Positions 16,114 through 24,859 of a stretch of 63,414 nt of DNA are shown here, piece by piece. The position numbers were made by a program, and so were the translations under genes. The notes below the pieces were generated by a model. It had not been told where the DNA came from and did no database searches. It saw only the letters and a list, made by a program, of their open reading frames with translations. This stretch comes from Acidovorax sp. CF316 (GTDB lineage: Bacteria; Pseudomonadota; Gammaproteobacteria; Burkholderiales; Burkholderiaceae_C), in assembly GCF_000276605.1 (NCBI RefSeq), contig NZ_AKJX01000098.1, forward strand, positions 1-63,414, written 5' to 3'. Position 1 is the first letter of the stretch. Every line of letters begins with the position of its first letter.

Positions 16114-17177
16114 TACTTGCGGCACAGGCGCTCGTAGTACACCTGCACCTCCATGGCGATCCAGTCCTTCAGGTCCCAGTCGGGGTGCTGCGCCTCAAGG
16201 ATCGGTGTGAGCTCTTTCTGGATGGTCGCCAGGTCGTTGCCTGCGGCGCAGCGCCGGGCCACTTCCTCGCGGGCCACGTCCATGTGCTGCGCTGCTTCGT
16301 TCAGGTCGGCCACCGTGCCGATGCGGCCATGCCCCGGGATCACGACCTTGGGGTTGGTGGCAGCCACCTTGCGAAAAATCTCGCGCCAGTTGAGCGGGTC
16401 GACGTCGGTGTCCGCCAGGTCCGGGAACCACGGCATGATGGGGAATGACTTGGTCTCCAGCAGGTCCCCCATGATCACCACGCCCTGCGCGGGCACCGAG
16501 ATCACCTGGTCACCCAGGGTGTGCGCCGCCTGGTAGTAGTTGAGTTTGACCACGCGCCCGCCCAGGTCGATCTCGGCCTCGGTGTCGTACACCACGTCGG
16601 GCATGGTCAGGCGCACGTCCTTCATGGCCTCGGCCACGTTGAGCTTGTCGGCAAACAGCGCACGGAAGGCGGGCCCCTTCTTGATCAGCTCCTCACGCTG
16701 CGCGCGGTTGTAGATGATGGTGGCTTGGCCCTTGAAGGCCTGGGCGCCAAAGCCGTGCTCGGGGTGAAAATGCGTGAGCGTGAGGTACAGCTTCTTGTTG
16801 CCTGCCAGCTTGCGGGCGGTCTGCAGCACCAGTTGTGCGCTCTTGACGCTCAGACCCGTGTCCACCACCAGCGCCGCATCCTTGCCGACGATGATGGTCA
16901 CGTTGGGCACCAAAAATATCTGCTGGCGGTCCTCGATCACATGCACCCCGGGGCTCACTTCGGTGAGGTAGGCGGGATTGATGACCTTTTCCTTCGACAC
17001 ATCCTTGCCCGCCGCAAATGCCGGTGCACAGCCCAGCGCCGAGGCAAGCACAAGGGCCACGCCGATGGCGACGGATCTGCACAGGCTGGCGGGGCGCACA
17101 GCGGACACGGGGATTGGTGCAGGGCCCGCAATGGCAGCGCGCAGCTGGCGGGACTGGGGGATTCGCAGGGCATTCAT
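16113..17177 (-). CDS. Secreted metallo-beta-lactamase-fold hydrolase
   Basis: A 354-residue protein with a long leader ending in ALGCAPAFAAG. The MBL core shows VTIIVGKDAALVVDTGL, the metal motif THFHPEHGFGAQ (HxHxEH in place of HxHxDH), AAHTLGDQVISVPAQGVVIMGDL and KVVIPGHGRIG. It is thus a likely metal-dependent hydrolase acting in the periplasm. The gene is divergent from the LysR gene at 17289 and heads the minus-strand cluster down to 13352. Confidence 0.88.
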   Translation of the reverse strand: MNALRIPQSRQLRAAIAGPAPIPVSAVRPASLCRSVAIGVALVLASALGCAPAFAAGKDVSKEKVINPAYLTEVSPGVHVIEDRQQIFLVPNVTIIVGKDAALVVDTGLSVKSAQLVLQTARKLAGNKKLYLTLTHFHPEHGFGAQAFKGQATIIYNRAQREELIKKGPAFRALFADKLNVAEAMKDVRLTMPDVVYDTEAEIDLGGRVVKLNYYQAAHTLGDQVISVPAQGVVIMGDLLETKSFPIMPWFPDLADTDVDPLNWREIFRKVAATNPKVVIPGHGRIGTVADLNEAAQHMDVAREEVARRCAAGNDLATIQKELTPILEAQHPDWDLKDWIAMEVQVYYERLCRK

Positions 17178-17247
17178 GGTGATCTTCAGTTCAGGGGTAA
17201 AGGAGTGTGTTGAGAAGCGGTAGGTGAATTCTCAAGATCCGGTCACA

Positions 17248-17262
17248 ATCTGTCCAACAGAT
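17248..17262. promoter_or_regulatory. Dyad in the divergent LysR promoter region
   Basis: ATCTGTCCAACAGAT is a perfect 6+6 dyad with a 3-bp centre, in the 111-bp gap between the MBL gene and the divergent LysR gene. An AT-rich stretch (TAACTTATATAAATAATTATT) follows. It is a plausible LysR target site. The first 11 bases recur in the LysR/NmrA gap at 46023. Confidence 0.5.
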
Positions 17263-17288
17263 AACTTATATAAATAATTATTTGATTT

Positions 17289-18200
17289 ATGGATTTTCAT
17301 GGCATCGACCTGAACTTGCTGGCCGCTTTCGACGCGCTGGTGAGCGAGCGCAACGTAACCCGCGCCGCCGTGCGCGTGGGCGTCAGCCAGCCCGCGATGA
17401 GCGCCGCCCTGTCACGCCTGCGCACGCTGTTCAACGACCCGCTGTTCCTGCGCAGCGCGCAGGGACTGGTGCCCACGCCCAAGGCGCGCGAGCTTGCCGG
17501 GCCGGTATCGCAGGCACTGCAGCAGATCAAGGCCGCACTGCTGCCCAAGGAGCAGTTCGAGCCCGCCACCAGCACCATGACCTTCACGCTGGGCCTGTCG
17601 GAATACCCGGCTTTCGTGCTGCTGCCATTGCTCTCGCGGGCGCTGGAGCAACTGGGCCCCGCGCTGTCCCTGTCGGTGCACGCCATCGGCAGCCGCGACA
17701 GCGCGGTGGACCTGCTCGATGCCGGCACCATCGACGCAGCCATCGGCGTGCCGCCCACCCAGGCCGAGAACCGCATCCTCACGCGCTCCGTCATGCGCGA
17801 CGAATTCATAACCATCGTGCGCCGCGGCCACCCGGCGGTGCAGGACGGGATGAGCATGCAGGTCTTTCTGGCACTGCGCCATGTGCTGGTGTCGCCTGAA
17901 GGCGACCGCCACGGCCTGGTCGACCAGGCACTGGCCTACCTGGGCCAGCGCCGCACGCTGGGGCTGGCGCTGCCGCAGATGTTCGCGGCCCCGAGCATGG
18001 TCGCGCAGACCGACATGGTGGCCACCGTGATGGGCCGCGTGGCGCGCCAGTCGCCGCACTGGCGAAAGCTGGCAGCGTTCACGCCGCCGGTCACGCTGCC
18101 GGTGATTGGCTACGACCTCATGTGGCACCGTCGCAATGACGCGCACCCGGCGCAGCAGTGGCTCAGAGACCAGGTGGCGGCGCTGGCAGCGGCGCTGTAG
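17289..18200 (+). CDS. LysR-family transcriptional regulator
   Basis: A 303-residue regulator with HTH MDFHGIDLNLLAAFDALVSE...VGVSQPAMSAALSRLRTLFND and the FLRSAQGLVPTPKA signature shared by the NahR-like branch. The effector-binding domain covers residues 90-300. It is divergent from the secreted MBL gene and most likely controls the MBL, dehydrogenase and dioxygenase cluster. Confidence 0.93.
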   Translation: MDFHGIDLNLLAAFDALVSERNVTRAAVRVGVSQPAMSAALSRLRTLFNDPLFLRSAQGLVPTPKARELAGPVSQALQQIKAALLPKEQFEPATSTMTFTLGLSEYPAFVLLPLLSRALEQLGPALSLSVHAIGSRDSAVDLLDAGTIDAAIGVPPTQAENRILTRSVMRDEFITIVRRGHPAVQDGMSMQVFLALRHVLVSPEGDRHGLVDQALAYLGQRRTLGLALPQMFAAPSMVAQTDMVATVMGRVARQSPHWRKLAAFTPPVTLPVIGYDLMWHRRNDAHPAQQWLRDQVAALAAAL

Positions 18201-18322
18201 CCGGGGCGCCAATGCACGGCGCCAGAGGGCGCGAGCGGCCGATTTCTCGGTTTCACTGGACTGGCGGGCCGAGCGTGTCCATCACGTCCTGGCGCAGCCG
18301 GTCCCCTTCGCGCCACGGCTCG

Positions 18323-18913
18323 CTATCGCCACACACGCAAGTGAATAACCGCCTTGATGGCTGCCGCGAACACCAGCGCACAGAGAACCGCCTTCGACGC
18401 TGATTCCATGACCCCTTCGACCAGCATGCCGTGGACCGCACTGCCAGTGACGATCACCACTGCCAGGGTCACGTGAGCAATGCGCCAGGTTCGAGGTGCC
18501 AGCCCCGATCGCCTGCGGAGTGCGGCCAAAATCGCGGCGGCGAAAATTGCCCACATGGCGATCACGCCCCAAAGGGAAAACGGCGTCGGCGATGCGAAAA
18601 CCAGGGCGTCGATCGTGTCCGGTGGACTTGTAATCCACAGGCCCACGACATGAACCACCAGCGTGACAAGCAATGCGGCTCCGGTCCAGAAATGCGCTCG
18701 GCGTCCGAGATAGCCCTTGAGCCCCGGCAAGAATCCGCCAATCAGCAGCGGCAGAACGAGCACGAGACTCAGTGAAGCAATTCCGGCGAAGCAAGCCAGG
18801 ATGTAGACTGGATCGCGCCATTCGAGCAGCGGGCTCGCCGCAGCAGCCGCTATTGGTACGCAGACGGCAGCCACAAGGCCGGACCAGATCAGGATCCCCT
18901 TCGTGAGTTTCAT
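18323..18913 (-). CDS. Cytochrome b/ferric-reductase-like membrane protein
   Basis: A 196-residue integral membrane protein from ATG 18913 with about five to six hydrophobic segments (LIWSGLVAAVCVPIAAAAA, ILACFAGIASLSLVLVLPLL, WTGAALLVTLVVHVVGLWI and others). Histidines placed in helices (VVHVVGLW, RIAHVTLAVVIVTGSAVHGM) suggest haem ligation as in ferric-reductase-like or cytochrome b561 domains. It follows the Tat-exported intradiol-fold protein by 19 bp and may pass electrons to or from it. Function is inferred. Confidence 0.7.
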   Translation of the reverse strand: MKLTKGILIWSGLVAAVCVPIAAAAASPLLEWRDPVYILACFAGIASLSLVLVLPLLIGGFLPGLKGYLGRRAHFWTGAALLVTLVVHVVGLWITSPPDTIDALVFASPTPFSLWGVIAMWAIFAAAILAALRRRSGLAPRTWRIAHVTLAVVIVTGSAVHGMLVEGVMESASKAVLCALVFAAAIKAVIHLRVWR

Positions 18914-18932
18914 TTCCTTGCCCCCAGTCCAG

Positions 18933-19421
18933 TCAGGCCGGCTCAAGAACGAAGTGCGCCTCCAGCGTCTTGTCCTTTGAGCTGCGCATCACGGGACGAA
19001 GAAACACCGTCTTGAACTCACCGCTGTCATACGCAAGGTGACCGTGCGCCTGGCCAAAAAGAGGAATGATCTGCGGCATCTCAAGACGGAATTTTCCGTC
19101 CTTGTCGGTGAGCGTTGCGCCATGGCTCTGCGGTTCGTGCTCCTGCCCTTCGGTCGTGTGCGCCCATATCTGAATGCGTTGCCCGGCGAGCGGAGCCCCA
19201 TCGCCCGCGCGACGCACGCTGCCGCTCATCCAGAAGCCTCCTTTTCCAATCTTCTCCACAATCGGCGCACCCTTGCGGTAGTTGTTGGAGCCGCCCGACA
19301 TCGAACGGGTGGGTGCGAGGCCCTGCGCGCTGACGGGCAGCAAAAACGCAGAAACGCCGGTTGCCAGGACGGCCCCGCCAACGACGATGAGTTTGCGACG
19401 GCTGAATGCGATGGTGCTCAT
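18933..19421 (-). CDS. Tat-exported intradiol-dioxygenase-fold protein lacking Tyr ligands
   Basis: A 162-residue protein with a twin-arginine leader (FSRRKLIVVGGAVLATGVSA). The domain begins GFWMSGSVRRAGDGAPLAGQ and continues RIQIWAHTTEGQEHEPQSHG, ATLTDKDGKFRLEMP, following the intradiol dioxygenase beta-sandwich. A His-x-His pair (QAHGHLAYD) is retained, but the two tyrosine Fe ligands of true intradiol enzymes are not visible at the expected places. It may be a distant enzyme or a binding protein. The cytochrome-b-like gene follows directly. Confidence 0.7.
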   Translation of the reverse strand: MSTIAFSRRKLIVVGGAVLATGVSAFLLPVSAQGLAPTRSMSGGSNNYRKGAPIVEKIGKGGFWMSGSVRRAGDGAPLAGQRIQIWAHTTEGQEHEPQSHGATLTDKDGKFRLEMPQIIPLFGQAHGHLAYDSGEFKTVFLRPVMRSSKDKTLEAHFVLEPA

Positions 19422-19549
19422 ATGAACTCCTGAAGTGAACTATCTCGTCAAAGCGCCGCAATGGGCAGCGCCTGCTCGGCGCCCGGTGATGGAAAACAAG
19501 GTTCACCTCGCCTGACGTTGGGATGATCGAAACGCAATCCAGATGCCCA

Positions 19550-20284
19550 TCACCAGGGCAGAGCCTTGCCCAGGTGCGTGAAACTTCCCGAAGGGCCAGA
19601 GTCGTCGAGCAAGGCCATTGCCACGCTGGTCTTCGCGCCGGCTTCGGCATCGATTTCACCGTTGCCACCGTTCATGTCGGTCATCACATAGCCCGGGTGC
19701 ACGGCGTTCACCTTGACCGAGGTCTCCTTCAGCTCATAAGCCAGATGCACAGTCCACGCGTTGACAACGCTCTTGGAGGCGTTGTAGGCCGGCAGTTTGA
19801 AATCGTAGATGGGCGAAGCAGGGTCTGTATGCAGGCCGAACGAGGCGAGCTGGCTGGAGAGATTGACGATCCGACCCGCGGCTGCGGCCTTGAGAAGCGG
19901 CAAGAAGTCCTGGGTCACCTCCACCAGGGCGAACACATTGGTGTCGAAGGTCTCGCGCCACACCTGCAGCGACTGCTCGGAAGGCTTGCGGTCCATTGCG
20001 TCCAGCAGCACGCCCGCGTTGTTCACCAGGATCTCGAGGCGGCCGTAGGTACTTTGCACGTGCGCGACGGCGGCAGCGATGCTGGCTGGAACGGTGACAT
20101 CCAGCGCCAGGGGCTCAACACTCAGGCCTTCGGACTGAAGGGCCTGCGCAGCCTTGGCCGCAGTGGCAAAGCTGCGGCCGGCAAGCAGCACGTGGACACC
20201 GGCCTGGGCGAGCTGGCGGGTTGTGGCAAGTCCTATGCCGCGGGTGGCGCCCGTGACAAGGGCAATTTTGGGGTGGATGGTCAT
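19550..20284 (-). CDS. Short-chain dehydrogenase/reductase (SDR)
   Basis: A 244-residue classical SDR. The cofactor motif is VTGATRGIGLATTRQLAQAG (TGxxxGIG), NAG is present in ILVNNAGVLLD, and the active site is Ser in VNLSSQLAS with Tyr-x-x-x-Lys in YNASKSVVN. It reduces or oxidises an NAD(P)-dependent carbonyl substrate. It lies in the second LysR-flanked cluster between a medium-chain dehydrogenase and the Tat protein. Confidence 0.93.
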   Translation of the reverse strand: MTIHPKIALVTGATRGIGLATTRQLAQAGVHVLLAGRSFATAAKAAQALQSEGLSVEPLALDVTVPASIAAAVAHVQSTYGRLEILVNNAGVLLDAMDRKPSEQSLQVWRETFDTNVFALVEVTQDFLPLLKAAAAGRIVNLSSQLASFGLHTDPASPIYDFKLPAYNASKSVVNAWTVHLAYELKETSVKVNAVHPGYVMTDMNGGNGEIDAEAGAKTSVAMALLDDSGPSGSFTHLGKALPW

Positions 20285-20380
20285 GGTGATTTTCCGGTCA
20301 AGGTGGGTGAAAAATCGCGAACTGGCTTCGATACAGCCGCGATGCAGGGGTATGGGGTTGGGGTATCCGCCCCGTTGGAT

Positions 20381-21397
20381 TCAGGGCATGGTGATGACGA
20401 CCTTGCCAAAGGCGTTGCCCGACGCCAGGAACTCATATGCACGGTCCGCTTCAAAGAACGTGAACTCTTGGGCGATCACGGGCTTGACGCCGCGTTGGTC
20501 CACGAAGCTCGCCAGGTCTTGCAGCATGGCGCGGCTGCCCACCTGCACAGCCGAGAGCGTCTTCGCCCCGAAGATCAAGCTGTGCGGCTCAATCCTTGCG
20601 CCCCCAAAGCCGCTGAGCCCGCCAATGACAATGATCTTGCCGCCCGGTCTGGTCGCGGCAATCGACCGGGGCAAAGTGTGCTCACCGCCCACTTCCAGGA
20701 CCAGGTCGACGCCTTCCCCCTCGGTGATGCGCAAGATGTCGTTGTGCCACTCGGGCGATGTTCGGTAGTTGACGGACGCCCTGGCCCCCATGGCCCGAGC
20801 TGCTTCGATCTTTGCGTCGCTCGACGAGGTAATGATCGGATCAAGGCCCGCTGCCACCGACAGCTGCAATGCCCATACCGCCACACCCCCTGTGCCCAGG
20901 ATCAAGACCCGGGCGCCAGGCTTGGCGCCTGCCTGCACGAACAGCGCATTCCATGCGGTCACGCCAGCGCATGTCAGTGTCGCCGCCTCTGAATCCGTCA
21001 GGCTCTTTGGCGCATGCACCAATGCTTCCTCAGACAGCACCAGCTCCGTGGCGAGGATTCCGTCAGAGTTCGCGCCATGGGTGGCGGATGTTTTTTTCCG
21101 GGAGATGAGGCCATCGATCCAATCAGGGAAAAAGCTGGTGATCACGCGATCGCCTATCGCAAGACGACCCACCTGTTCCCCCACTTCGACCACCACTCCA
21201 GCCGCATCGCTCAGTGGGACAATCGGCTGGTCTGCTGCATGGGCGTAGGAGCCTCTGGCCACCTGGATGTCGCGAAAGTTCAAGGCCGCAGCGCGGACGG
21301 CGATTCGCACATCCTTTGCGCCGACAGGCTTGCTGGGTCGTTCAAGAGGCGTGAATCGATAGCTGTTGCCTCGCGCTGCCAATGTTTGTACGAGCAT
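20381..21397 (-). CDS. Zinc-type/MDR alcohol dehydrogenase family protein
   Basis: A 338-residue medium-chain dehydrogenase. The GroES-like part has ALNFRDIQVARGSY (quinone-reductase style NFRD) and GDRVITSFFPDWIDG; the Rossmann part has VLILGTGGVAVWALQLSVAAG. It resembles NAD(P)-dependent crotonyl/quinone reductases more than zinc alcohol dehydrogenases. It is 30 bp downstream of the DUF1579-like gene on the same strand. Confidence 0.9.
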   Translation of the reverse strand: MLVQTLAARGNSYRFTPLERPSKPVGAKDVRIAVRAAALNFRDIQVARGSYAHAADQPIVPLSDAAGVVVEVGEQVGRLAIGDRVITSFFPDWIDGLISRKKTSATHGANSDGILATELVLSEEALVHAPKSLTDSEAATLTCAGVTAWNALFVQAGAKPGARVLILGTGGVAVWALQLSVAAGLDPIITSSSDAKIEAARAMGARASVNYRTSPEWHNDILRITEGEGVDLVLEVGGEHTLPRSIAATRPGGKIIVIGGLSGFGGARIEPHSLIFGAKTLSAVQVGSRAMLQDLASFVDQRGVKPVIAQEFTFFEADRAYEFLASGNAFGKVVITMP

Positions 21398-21427
21398 GTT
21401 GAACCCTGGTGTTTTCGCCTGTCAGGC

Positions 21428-22051
21428 TCATTTGCGGCGTGTGTAGCTGTAGCTGATTCCCCGCCACTTCACCGGCGCAGATCCAGCAAGCGTGAAGTAC
21501 TGGTCCTTCACTTCGTGGTCCGCATCCTGGCGCGTGATCACCTGCTCCATGCGCCAAAATTGGCCAATGGCAATGTCCCCAATGATGTTGGGCGAGGCAA
21601 AGGGCAGAAAGCTCATGAAAATGCGCTGCTCAGGATCGGGGTCGATGCTGTAGGCCACCATCATTCCGTCCGGCACGCGGCCGTCCATGGACATGTATTG
21701 CCAGCGTCCTTCTTGCTTGTTGAAGGTCAAAAAGTCGGCGCGGGTAAAGGGTGCACCGGGCGCGCCGGGCACCGTACGCAACACCTCTTCCAGCATGGGT
21801 CCGATCATGCGGCGCTCGGCCACCAGGCCCGTCTGGACAGTGGGCGTGGCGCCGGGCTTTTCCCAATTGGTGATCGTCACGTCCCAGGTTCCTGCGCGCA
21901 GCACGAGGGCCTTGGCTTCAGGGCCGAATTCGTTGAGTTTGTCCATCACGGACTGCGCATCGGCGGCGTTTGCCGGCACTGCGAAAAGGGTGGACGAAAG
22001 CGCCAGCACGGCGGCGATGGCGGGGAATACGCGGTGGGGTTTCAATGGCAT
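21428..22051 (-). CDS. Secreted DUF1579-like protein
   Basis: A 207-residue protein from ATG 22051, with a signal peptide ending AVPANAADA. The body has LRAGTWDVTITNWEKPGATP, AERRMIGPMLEEVLR and TRADFLTFNKQEGRWQYMSM, a pattern of DUF1579-type beta-barrel proteins. The function of this family is unknown. It is the first gene of the second minus-strand cluster and divergent from the LysR gene at 22164. Confidence 0.7.
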   Translation of the reverse strand: MPLKPHRVFPAIAAVLALSSTLFAVPANAADAQSVMDKLNEFGPEAKALVLRAGTWDVTITNWEKPGATPTVQTGLVAERRMIGPMLEEVLRTVPGAPGAPFTRADFLTFNKQEGRWQYMSMDGRVPDGMMVAYSIDPDPEQRIFMSFLPFASPNIIGDIAIGQFWRMEQVITRQDADHEVKDQYFTLAGSAPVKWRGISYSYTRRK

Positions 22052-22163
22052 CTCTGTTCCTTCGGGCGGTGCCGACACCGACACCGTTGGAACAAAGTGT
22101 ATTGAGTGATCATGGTGTGATAATCACCAGATTTATCATCAATCTCACAACCAGGAGTGGCGA

Positions 22164-23072
22164 ATGGACCGCCTTGCCAGCATGGCTACGTTTGTCAAGG
22201 TCGTCGACCTGGGCTCCTTCGCAGCCGCGGCGATGGAGCTGAAAATGTCGCCGCAAATGGTCGCCAAACACGTCGCCTATCTCGAAGCGCGCCTGGCCAC
22301 GCGCCTGCTCAACCGCACCACCCGGCGCCAAAGCCTGACAGAGATCGGCAAGACCTACTACGAGCGCTGCAAGGTGGTGCTGGCGGAGGTGGACTGGGCG
22401 GATGCTGCAGGCGACAACGCGACCGGCACACCGCGCGGACGCTTGCGTGTCAATGCCCCACTTTCGTTCGGCACCCACACCCTGGTACCGCTGGTCACCC
22501 GCTATCTGCGCCAGCATCCGGAGGTCGAAATCGAATTGGTACTCAGCGACCGCTATGTCGACCTGATAGAGGAAGGCTTCGAGGCTGTCTTTCGCATCGG
22601 CCGGTTAGCCGATTCTTCGCTGACAGCGCGTGCGCTGCGCCCCTTTCGCTCGCTGGCATGCGCATCGCCCGCGTACCTGCAACAACGCGGAATCCCGCGC
22701 GACCCGGCGGACCTGCTTGCCCACGTGTGCCTGGGTTACGCAGGCACAAGACCTGGGTCGACCGACTGGAGGTTCATGCGCGACGGGCGCACATTCGAGG
22801 TACCGGTGCGCGGCCCCCTGCAGGTGAACAACGCTGCCGCCTTGCTCTCGGGTGCGCTGGAGGGATTTGGCATCGCCTTCATCGCCGAAGATCTGGCGCG
22901 GGCCTCCATTGCCACGGGCGCGCTCGTGCGCGTCTTGCCCGACTTCGAGACCCCGTCGCGCCCGATGCACCTGCTGTTCCATGCCGACAGGCGGCTGACC
23001 AGCAAACTTCGCAGCTTCGTGGATGCGGTCACGCGGGAAATTGGACTCGATGAGCCCCCGAATTCCAAGTGA
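22164..23072 (+). CDS. LysR-family transcriptional regulator
   Basis: A 302-residue regulator with HTH MDRLASMATFVKVVDLGSFA...LKMSPQMVAKHVAYLEARLA and the TRLLNRTTRRQSLTEIGKTY stretch typical of the CrgA-like group. AGGAG precedes the start. The intergenic side toward the DUF1579 gene holds AT-rich dyads such as GGTGTGATAATCACC. It probably controls the cluster 22051-18323. The gene ends exactly where an IS630 remnant begins. Confidence 0.93.
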   Translation: MDRLASMATFVKVVDLGSFAAAAMELKMSPQMVAKHVAYLEARLATRLLNRTTRRQSLTEIGKTYYERCKVVLAEVDWADAAGDNATGTPRGRLRVNAPLSFGTHTLVPLVTRYLRQHPEVEIELVLSDRYVDLIEEGFEAVFRIGRLADSSLTARALRPFRSLACASPAYLQQRGIPRDPADLLAHVCLGYAGTRPGSTDWRFMRDGRTFEVPVRGPLQVNNAAALLSGALEGFGIAFIAEDLARASIATGALVRVLPDFETPSRPMHLLFHADRRLTSKLRSFVDAVTREIGLDEPPNSK

Positions 23073-23584
23073 GCAAGACCGCGCAGGCGTTGGCGCTGCG
23101 CGCTCGCATCGTCCTGGCCTGTGCCCAGAACATTGACAGCAAGGTGGTTGCCAGCCGCCCGCGCGTGACACCGCAAACCGTCTCTAAGTGGCGGGCCGGA
23201 TTCGTGCGGGATCGACTTGACGGACTGCTCGATGCTCCTCGCACTGGAGCACCCGCACCATGGCACGCGAGGCCGGCCCGTCGCAGACGGCGGTATCGCG
23301 CATCTGGCGCGCATTCGGACTGCAGCCCCATCGGCAGGAGGCCTTCCAGCTCTCCAGCGATCCGCTGTTCGTTGAGAAGGTACGCGACATCGTGGGGCTG
23401 TACATGGATCCACCGCTCAGGGCCATGGTGTTGTGCGTGGATGAGAAGAGCCAGATCCAGGCGCTGGATCGCACACAGCCTTTGCTGCCATTGGGCCCGG
23501 GTATCCCGAGCGGCGCACACATGAATACGAGCGCCACGGCATGACGACGCTTTTCGCGGCGAGTGGCACCCGTCAAGGCCGATG
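23069..23584 (+). pseudogene. IS630-family transposase remnant
   Basis: Pieces of an IS630 transposase are found in at least three frames. The first reads TAQALALRARIVLACAQN...TVSKWRAGFVRDRLDGLLDAPR (helix-turn-helix part). After an internal deletion comes WSTRTMAREAGPSQTAVSRI and WRAFGLQPHRQEAF in another frame, then MVLCVDEKSQIQALDRTQP with the first catalytic Asp, and after a further shift PERRTHEYERHGMTTLFAA. The N-terminus and the C-terminal third are missing. No terminal repeats are seen. It is a decayed, non-functional copy. Confidence 0.85.
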
Positions 23585-23894
23585 ACACCGGCAAGACCAT
23601 GGCACCCATCCACACCGAGTGGACGCCGAAGAACGGCTCCATTGTCATCTTCTGGGGCAGTACAGCGTACATTGAGACCGGGGCGTGGGCAGCTACTCCG
23701 CTGCCAGCATCCGGGAGATCATGGCGAAGAGAAAGAACGATGCGTTGAAGGAAGCGGCCAGTAAGTAAGCCCCATGTACCCCGGGCAGGGTTGTCGCTCC
23801 TCACATTGGACGACACGCGATCGCCCCGAACTCCTACAGCGCGGGCCTGCATTGCCGCCGATGCTCCTGGATCACCCCAACCTGGAGAACACCC
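23585..23894. other. Gap with possible gene debris
   Basis: About 310 bases between the IS remnant and the small gene at 23895. One frame reads GSYSAASIREIMAKRKNDAL, then KEAASK and a stop at 23768, which may be the tail of an unidentified gene disrupted by the insertion. Nothing else is supportable. Confidence 0.3.
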
Positions 23895-24014
23895 ATGCGC
23901 AAGATGATCCTGATGGCGATTGCCGGCTACCTGTGGAAGAAGTACAAGGCCCGTGACACCACGGGCAGCGGACCCGCGACCAGCGCCACGGCACCGTCCC
24001 CGACCAGCCGCTGA
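23895..24014 (+). CDS. Small hypothetical protein, 39 residues
   Basis: MRKMILMAIAGYLWKKYKAR is followed by a Thr/Ser/Pro-rich tail (DTTGSGPATSATAPSPTSR). CTGGAGAA lies a few bases upstream as a ribosome site. The N-terminus is a short amphipathic or membrane-associated helix ending in a basic cluster. Similar tiny proteins occur in related bacteria as far as I recall, but no function is known. Confidence 0.5.
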   Translation: MRKMILMAIAGYLWKKYKARDTTGSGPATSATAPSPTSR

Positions 24015-24206
24015 GAACGCACCAGCAGCCGGGCCGGCCGGTGGACTGTCGGCAACCCGATCAGTCCATCCTGGTACCGTTGGCTGGGCAGGCACCGGGC
24101 AAGCCCATCTGCCCGACGGATGCAGCGCGTAGCGCGCACAGCGGCGCGCGGCAGCGGTCCAATGCAATGGCGGCCGCTGCTGCCAGCCGCAGGTGGATGC
24201 CTGCCC

Positions 24207-24521
24207 TCAGGCGCCCTGGCCCTGCGTCAGTGCAAGCTTCAACCCGGGCGTGCCACGGTTCACCTCGGACAGAAACGACTCGGCAAGGTTGTGCACGCTG
24301 CGACCATCCAGATGGGTGTCGAGCCATATGCGCAGTCCCTGGTCATCGGGCTCGCACGCTGCAAAACGGATTCCGAGGTGCTGAACGGACTGGCAGAAGC
24401 GCCGCAGCATTTCACTCAACCGCCAGCATGCCTGCACGCATTCTTCGCGGGCCAATGCCGCATGGCCAGAGTTCTGCACGGTGGGCACATCGGCGTGTGC
24501 AATGTGAAAGTGATAGATCAT
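24207..24521 (-). CDS. Hypothetical protein
   Basis: A 104-residue protein from ATG 24521 (GTG 24533 is an alternative). It begins MIYHFHIAHADVPTVQNSGH and has three cysteines (EECVQACWRLSEMLRRFCQS) plus RIWLDTHLDGRSVHNLAESF. No domain is recognised. It is divergent from the KaiC-like gene, 338 bp away. No good ribosome site is visible, so the call is tentative. Confidence 0.5.
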   Translation of the reverse strand: MIYHFHIAHADVPTVQNSGHAALAREECVQACWRLSEMLRRFCQSVQHLGIRFAACEPDDQGLRIWLDTHLDGRSVHNLAESFLSEVNRGTPGLKLALTQGQGA

Positions 24522-24859
24522 GAACGCAAGCACCAGGGTATGGGTGCAAGCAGTCTATGCACGGCCATTGGCCAGCGCGTGTAGGAAAAAGCCCTACCCA
24601 GCGCCCCCTGGCGCAACCCCCGAGCACCCTCGTGGCGGCCGACGACAACCACGCACAGCCGTTGCCACGCCAGCTGCCGTGTAGGACCACCCTCCCCTTG
24701 TCCGCCGAAGTTGGCTGACTGCCGCGCCAGCGCTGCCCCACCACAATCCGATACAAATGTGCACCTCATCGCGTGAAGCCACGTGGTGGTCCTGTCCCAT
24801 CCCGGGCGCGTGCACTGACCGGGGCGCTGCCAGACAACTGCCCCTGGAAGGAAAAAAAT
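24522..24859. other. Intergenic region upstream of the KaiC-like gene
   Basis: About 340 bases without a gene. A GATACAAAT stretch at 24750-24758 could serve as a -10 element for the KaiC-like gene. No hairpin terminator or known operator was recognised. Confidence 0.35.
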
